Assembly: GCF_009916105.1 (NCBI RefSeq)
Contig: NZ_JAAAXQ010000037.1
Coordinates: 1 to 32,774, forward strand
Direction: 5' to 3'
Length of the DNA stretch: 32,774 nt
Source of the DNA: Streptomyces sp. GC420
GTDB taxonomy: Bacteria > Actinomycetota > Actinomycetes > Streptomycetales > Streptomycetaceae
Below the pieces are notes generated by a model. The model did not search any database. It saw nothing but the letters and a program-made list of their open reading frames with translations, and was not told the DNA's origin. The translations under genes were made by a program, and so were the position numbers. Below are positions 28,817 through 32,774 of this stretch, one piece after another (the first letter of the stretch is position 1; every line of letters starts with the position of its first letter).

Positions 28817-29864
28817 GAGAGCACAGGATAGCGCTATCGCCCCGGTCGCGATAGCAGTGAGCAGCGGCCCGGCCGGTGATGGCGGCACCGGGTCCCACGA
28901 CGACACCTCGGCGCAGGGCCGCACGACAGGGCACGGCACCACGGCCGCACATCACAGCGGCGCAGCCGCACACGGGGCCACGACGGCGTACGGCGGCACG
29001 GTCCTCGCCGCCCTCGGCGTGATCGCTTTCTCGCTGACGTTCCCCGCCACCGTCTGGGGCCTGGAAGGCTTCGGCCCCTGGTCCCTGACCGCCGTGCGCG
29101 GGGTGCTCGCCGGCCTCGTCGCCGCCGGTGCGCTGCTCGCCCTGCGCGTCCCGCTCCCCCACCGCCGCCACTGGCCCGGCCTGCTCATGGTCGCCGCCGG
29201 CACGGTGGTCGGATTCCCGCTGCTGACCACCCTGGCCCTGCAGACGTCGACCACCTCGCACGCCGCCGTCGTCGTCGGGCTGCTCCCGCTGACCACCGCG
29301 GCCCTCTCCGCGCTGCGCACCGGCACCCGGCCCTCGCGCGTGTTCTGGGCGGCGGCGCTCGCCGGTGCCGCCGTGGTGGCCGTGTTCGCCGTACGGCAGA
29401 GCGGGGGCGCGCCGGGCACCGGGGACCTCTACCTCTTCGCGGCGCTGCTGATCTGCGCCGCGGGCTACACGGAGGGCGGCCGGCTCGCCCGGGTGATGCC
29501 GGGCTGGCAGGTCATCTCCTGGGCACTGATCGCCTCCCTGCCGCTCGCCCTCGCCGGCTCCGCGCTGGCCCTGTCGTACGAGCCGGTGCGGCTGACCGGG
29601 CACGCGGTGGCCGGGCTGCTCTGGGTCGCGGCGGGCTCGCAGTTCTTCGGGCTGGTGGTCTGGTACCGGGGCATGGCGGCCATCGGTGTGGCGCGGGCCA
29701 GTCAGCTGCAGCTCGCCCAGCCGCTGCTCACCCTGTTCTGGTCGGTGTTCCTGCTGGGTGAACACCTCACGCCCGCCGCTCCGGCCGCGGCGCTGGCGGT
29801 GCTGCTGTGCATCGTCGTCACGCAGCGTGCCGCCCAGAGTGGCGGGAGACGCCCCCGGTCGTAG
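28815..29864 (+). CDS. EamA/DMT-family transporter
   Basis: The 349-residue protein has about ten hydrophobic helices in two EamA halves. Motifs: FSLTFPATVWGLEGFGPWSL with the loop to RGVLAGLVAAGALLAL in the first half, and GMAAIGVARASQLQLAQPLLT with FLLGEHLTP near the end. Such proteins export metabolites or amino acids; this one is probably controlled by the divergent MocR protein. The first 57 residues before the first helix are Gly/His/Thr/Ala-rich and unusual. With the ATG at 28815 the gene overlaps its divergent neighbour by 2 bases; an in-frame GTG at 28857, just after the operator, is a reasonable alternative start. Neither has a Shine-Dalgarno. Confidence 0.9.
   Translation: MRAQDSAIAPVAIAVSSGPAGDGGTGSHDDTSAQGRTTGHGTTAAHHSGAAAHGATTAYGGTVLAALGVIAFSLTFPATVWGLEGFGPWSLTAVRGVLAGLVAAGALLALRVPLPHRRHWPGLLMVAAGTVVGFPLLTTLALQTSTTSHAAVVVGLLPLTTAALSALRTGTRPSRVFWAAALAGAAVVAVFAVRQSGGAPGTGDLYLFAALLICAAGYTEGGRLARVMPGWQVISWALIASLPLALAGSALALSYEPVRLTGHAVAGLLWVAAGSQFFGLVVWYRGMAAIGVARASQLQLAQPLLTLFWSVFLLGEHLTPAAPAAALAVLLCIVVTQRAAQSGGRRPRS
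28827..28855. promoter_or_regulatory. palindromic operator between mocR-type gene and exporter
   Basis: GATAGCGCTATC (28827-28838) is a perfect 12-bp palindrome overlapping the predicted -10 of the MocR gene. A further pair GCTATCGC/GCGATAGC (28833-28840, 28848-28855) forms an 8-bp inverted repeat around a 7-base spacer. The shared GATAG core also occurs at 28778-28782. This is the likely binding site for the MocR protein. Confidence 0.5.
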
Positions 29865-29914
29865 ACTCGTGAAGACGGACGGACCGACCGCCAGTCCCGA
29901 GGAGGTCACTCCTG

Positions 29915-30112
29915 ATGGAAGCCACTGTGGGCGACTGGCTGCTCGTACACGGCAGGATCGTGGGGCAGCACGACAAGGTCGCGGAGATCATCGAGGTACT
30001 GGGGGAAGGCGGTACGCCGCCCTACCGTGTGCGGTTCGAGGACGGGCACGAGGCGATCATGTCGCCCGGTCCCGACTCCGTGGTACGCCACCTGAGGCCG
30101 CAGCACCACTGA
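29915..30112 (+). CDS. DUF1918 domain-containing protein
   Basis: The 65 residues cover the whole small DUF1918 fold: VGDWLLVHGRIVGQHDK, EIIEVLGEGGTPPYRVRFEDGHEAI, then a PGPDSVV end. The fold resembles small SH3-like barrels; the role is unknown, although the family is widespread in Streptomyces. GAGGAGG lies about 9 bases before the ATG. It follows the exporter by 50 bases and may be cotranscribed or have its own promoter. The decayed TnpB element begins almost directly after its stop. Confidence 0.9.
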   Translation: MEATVGDWLLVHGRIVGQHDKVAEIIEVLGEGGTPPYRVRFEDGHEAIMSPGPDSVVRHLRPQHH

Positions 30113-30122
30113 GAACCGTTCT
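30112..30122. other. small palindrome at the boundary of DUF1918 gene and TnpB remnant
   Basis: AGAACCGTTCT (arms AGAAC/GTTCT around one C) sits at the DUF1918 stop codon, where sequence similarity to the TnpB element appears to begin. It may be an end hairpin of the element or a short terminator. Confidence 0.35.
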
Positions 30123-30123
30123 T

Positions 30124-31364
30124 GGAGGCTGAAGCGGGAGTGGGTCCTGTTGCCGGGACCCGTGCTCAGCCGAACGCCCCGAACGGTGTTGGGTGTTCTG
30201 GTTGCCCGCTTTCGCTCCGCTTCCGGCGCGCACGGATCGTGTCCGTGGTCCGGGGATGCGGGGGCGGGTTCCCCCACGCCCTGGGGCGCCCGGTCGGGCC
30301 TGGACGGTCCGATACCCGCACCCATCGCTCTGGTGGGTGCGGGGCGGTGCCGTCCGTCGTCGGATCGGGTGTCCCAGGACGCGCCTGCCGATGGCCACGG
30401 CGGCCGCGTCGTGGCGCGTGGTCCTGCGGTTCTTGGTGGTGAGGGGTTTGCGCCAGTGATGGGCGCCCCACTTGCTGGTGTGGGCGGGGTCGACGCCGAC
30501 GACGGGGATGCCGAGTCCGGCCGCCATCGACACCAGGCGGGTCCGCAGCCTGGAGGTGGGCATGCCGGAGACGAGGTGGCGGAACCTCTTTCGCCGGGCC
30601 GTGTTTCTCGCGGGTGGTCTCCGCGGTGAAGTCGAGATCTTCGACCGCGATGGCGAGGCCGTGCCGGGCTGCGAAGTACAGCAGCCTGATCAGGGCATGG
30701 CGTAGCTGTGCGTCCCGATGCTGCGTGGTGCCGGTGAGGTCGTGGAAGAACCGCCAAGGGCTGCCGATCGGGTTGCCGTGTTCGTCGAGGCGCCAGGCGG
30801 CCAGGTGGTTCGGCGTTGGTGTCCACCCCGGCCATGCCCCTCGCGCGGGCCGCCGCCAGGGGGACGGTCTGGGCCGGGGGGATGGTCCAGGAGTCGGTCA
30901 GGTACCGGCGCCGGTGTGCGGTGTCCTCGTGGATGCGGTAGGCGACGGCCCGGTGGGCAGAGACCCGTTCGGCCCACTGCTCCCCCGGTGCGCGAACGGC
31001 ACCTTCACGGGAGCACGTACCGGCCGTGCGGAGCGTTCGCCAGGTGCGCCAACAGCACAGGGAGCCTGATCGAGACCTCGCCGCCGGGGGTGACGCGGAT
31101 GGTCTCGTTGCCGAACCGTTTGCCGAACCGTTTGCCGGACTCGCCGTCCGCGGCGAGAAACCGGCGCCCGGCCTCCCATCGGGCACGCCGCTGCTCCTTG
31201 GTGAGCCGCGCCGCGTTCAGGTGGTGGCGGGTGTTCAGCAGCCGCCTGCCGCCGCGCACCACACGCACGACCCCTGCGTCCCGGTCCGCCCGCGCGGCCC
31301 GGAGCCAAGAACTCCCGTTCCCCGCCCCGTCGGAGAGCGTGCACGCCACTACCCGCAGGCTCAC
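30124..31364 (-). pseudogene. TnpB-family (IS1341-type) transposase-associated gene, frameshifted
   Basis: TnpB is the RNA-guided nuclease of IS200/IS605-type elements. The pieces are on the minus strand in order: RRLLNTRHHLNAARLTKEQ (from 31364), VPFAHRG, EQWAERVSAHRAVAYRIH with GVDTNAE, then HLAAWRLDEHGNPIG to VEDLDFTAETTREKHG, then MPTSRLRTRLVSMA to the end. The RuvC acidic residues are all present in their pieces: Asp of GVDTN (about 30823), Glu of VEDLDF (about 30641), Asp of RHDAAAVAIG (about 30409). About four one-base shifts are needed to join them: two losses near 31000-31012, and an extra C near 30810 and near 30600. A 12-base duplication (GKRFGKRFG) lies near 31120. No tnpA was seen. 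The N-terminal domain looks incomplete. Confidence 0.8.
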
Positions 31365-31454
31365 TCACGCACGCCGGAACACGCGCAAACGCAGTCGACC
31401 GCCACCTGTTCACAGTCCCCGGCAACGTGCGCGAACAGTGCCCGCGTGCACGTG

Positions 31455-32702
31455 TCATCGCCGGCCGCCGTAGTGGTCGGCGATGACGCGCGCCAGCGCT
31501 CCGTTGCGGTCCGCGGCCACTTCCCTCGCCGAGAAGTAGACGTGGCCGCCGACCTCGGCGTGGCGCGCGCCGAGCGCCACGTGCCGGGAGAGTTCGGCGA
31601 CGTCCTGCCAGGCCGCCGGCTGCGCCGGGTCGCCGGCCCGGTACAGCGCCTCGCCGAGGTACAGGTCGACGCCGGTGCCGCGGACGACCGATGACCACCA
31701 GGGCACGAGGGCCGCGTAGTCGGCGGCCGCGAAGCCGATGTGCCAGTACAGCTGGGGCACGATGTAGTCGATCCACCCCTCCTTGATCCACTTCCGGGTG
31801 TCGGCGTGCAGGTCGTCGTACGTCTGCACACCTGCCGCGGTGTCGGAGCCCAGCGGGTCGGTGGCGGAGTTGCGCCAGATCCCGAACGGGCTGATGCCGA
31901 AGCGCACCTCCGGCTTGAGCGCCTTGACGCGTTCGCCCGTCCCGCGCACCAGCCGGTCGGTGTTGTCGCGTCGCCAGGCCGCACGGTCGGGGAAGCCCGC
32001 GCCGTGGGCGGCGTACGCCTCGTCGTCGTCGAAGTCCTGGCCGGCCACGGGATAGGGGTAGAAGTAGTCGTCGAAGTGGACGGCGTCGATGTCGTAGCGC
32101 GCCACCGCGTCCAGCATCGCGTCCTGCACGAAGCGCCGGACCTCGGGCAGGCCCGGGTTGTAGTAGAGCTTCCCGCCGTACGGGACGACCCACTCGGGGT
32201 GCACCCTGGCCGGGTGCGAGGCGGCCAGGCGCGCCGGATCGGTGTGGTTGGCCACGCGGTACGGGTTGAACCAGGCGTGCAGTTCCAGGCCCCTGGCGTG
32301 CGCCTCGCTCACCGCGGTGCCCAGCGGGTCCCAGCCCGGGTCCTTCCCCTGGGTGCCGGTGAGGTACTGCGCCCAGGGCTCGTGGGCCGAGGGCCACAGA
32401 GCATCGGCGGTGGGCCGCACCTGCAGGACGACGGCGTTCAGCCGGCGGCCGACGGCCGCGTCGAGGAGGGCCCGGAGTTCGGCCCTCTGCCGGGCGGCGG
32501 GCAGGCCCGGCTCCGAGGGCCAGTCGCGGTTGGCGACGGTGGCGAGCCACATGCCCCGGAAGTCCCGCCCCGGAGCCTTCCCGCGCCGGGGCCCGGCCGC
32601 CCCCGGGTCCGCGGCGGACGCGGCCGCTGCGGAAGCGGCCGGCAGCCCGGCGACGAGCGCGGCGAGCGCGACGGACAGCCTCCTGCGGGAAAGACGGCTC
32701 AT
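31455..32702 (-). CDS. secreted family 10-like glycoside hydrolase (GHL10/DUF187)
   Basis: The 415-residue protein begins with a twin-arginine-like signal (SRLSRRRLSVALAALVAG, cleavage after an Ala-rich stretch around residue 32) and then a GHL10 TIM-barrel: RGMWLATVANRDWPS, LNAVVLQVRPTADA, LELHAWFNPYRVA, IDAVHFDDYFYPYP with likely catalytic acids, FGISPFGIWRN, and DYIVPQLYWHIGF. Relatives cleave glycans, including cell-wall-associated ones; the substrate here is unknown. The ATG at 32702 has GGGAG about 6 bases upstream; an in-frame ATG at 32726 would put extra polar residues before the signal. The upstream 72 bases to the window edge show nothing else. Confidence 0.92.
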   Translation of the reverse strand: MSRLSRRRLSVALAALVAGLPAASAAAASAADPGAAGPRRGKAPGRDFRGMWLATVANRDWPSEPGLPAARQRAELRALLDAAVGRRLNAVVLQVRPTADALWPSAHEPWAQYLTGTQGKDPGWDPLGTAVSEAHARGLELHAWFNPYRVANHTDPARLAASHPARVHPEWVVPYGGKLYYNPGLPEVRRFVQDAMLDAVARYDIDAVHFDDYFYPYPVAGQDFDDDEAYAAHGAGFPDRAAWRRDNTDRLVRGTGERVKALKPEVRFGISPFGIWRNSATDPLGSDTAAGVQTYDDLHADTRKWIKEGWIDYIVPQLYWHIGFAAADYAALVPWWSSVVRGTGVDLYLGEALYRAGDPAQPAAWQDVAELSRHVALGARHAEVGGHVYFSAREVAADRNGALARVIADHYGGRR

Positions 32703-32774
32703 GGACACTCCCTGATCGTTCGTCATCCTCCGCCGATGATGGGGGTGTTGTCCGCCCCGGGCAATCAGCCACCC

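Overview
The window looks like chromosomal DNA of a Streptomyces or a close relative. It is very GC-rich, almost every third codon position is G or C, GTG and TTG starts are common, and the arginine genes have the order and sequence motifs typical of that group. All calls come from reading the sequence; no database search was run.

Region 1 (1-12803, minus strand) is a tightly packed five-gene cassette. In transcription order it encodes a stand-alone DUF4132-domain protein, a 1652-residue protein of unknown function, a MoxR-type AAA+ ATPase, a DUF5682 protein fused to a VWA domain, and a SWIM zinc-finger protein that runs off the left edge. Three junctions overlap by 4 bases and the fourth is a 5-base gap, so it should be one translationally coupled unit. 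The set of parts resembles the Escherichia coli yehI/yehL/yehM/yehP/yehQ locus, whose role is also not established. This is the best candidate here for a poorly described system.

Region 2 (13006-15802, minus) holds argH and argG, each followed by a strong hairpin terminator. Region 4 (20738-25644, minus) is argC-argJ-argB-argD-argR, the acetylated arginine (ornithine) pathway plus its repressor. Candidate ARG boxes lie upstream of argG and argC, so ArgR from this operon probably controls both units.

Region 3 (16028-20471, plus) lies between the two arginine blocks. It has a small secreted protein, a pyridoxamine-phosphate-oxidase-fold protein, and a three-gene redox module: a haem/FAD transmembrane reductase, a membrane-anchored protein with two FMN-binding domains, and the ApbE transferase that would attach FMN to it. 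Together they suggest electron export from cytoplasmic NAD(P)H to flavins outside the membrane.

Region 5 (25650-32774) is mixed accessory DNA: a decayed leucine-rich-variant repeat fragment carrying a perfect 40-bp palindrome, a TauE/SafE permease, a divergent MocR regulator/EamA exporter pair whose start codons overlap, a DUF1918 protein, a TnpB-family pseudogene broken by about four one-base frameshifts, and a secreted GHL10-type glycoside hydrolase.

No rRNA, tRNA or CRISPR array was seen.
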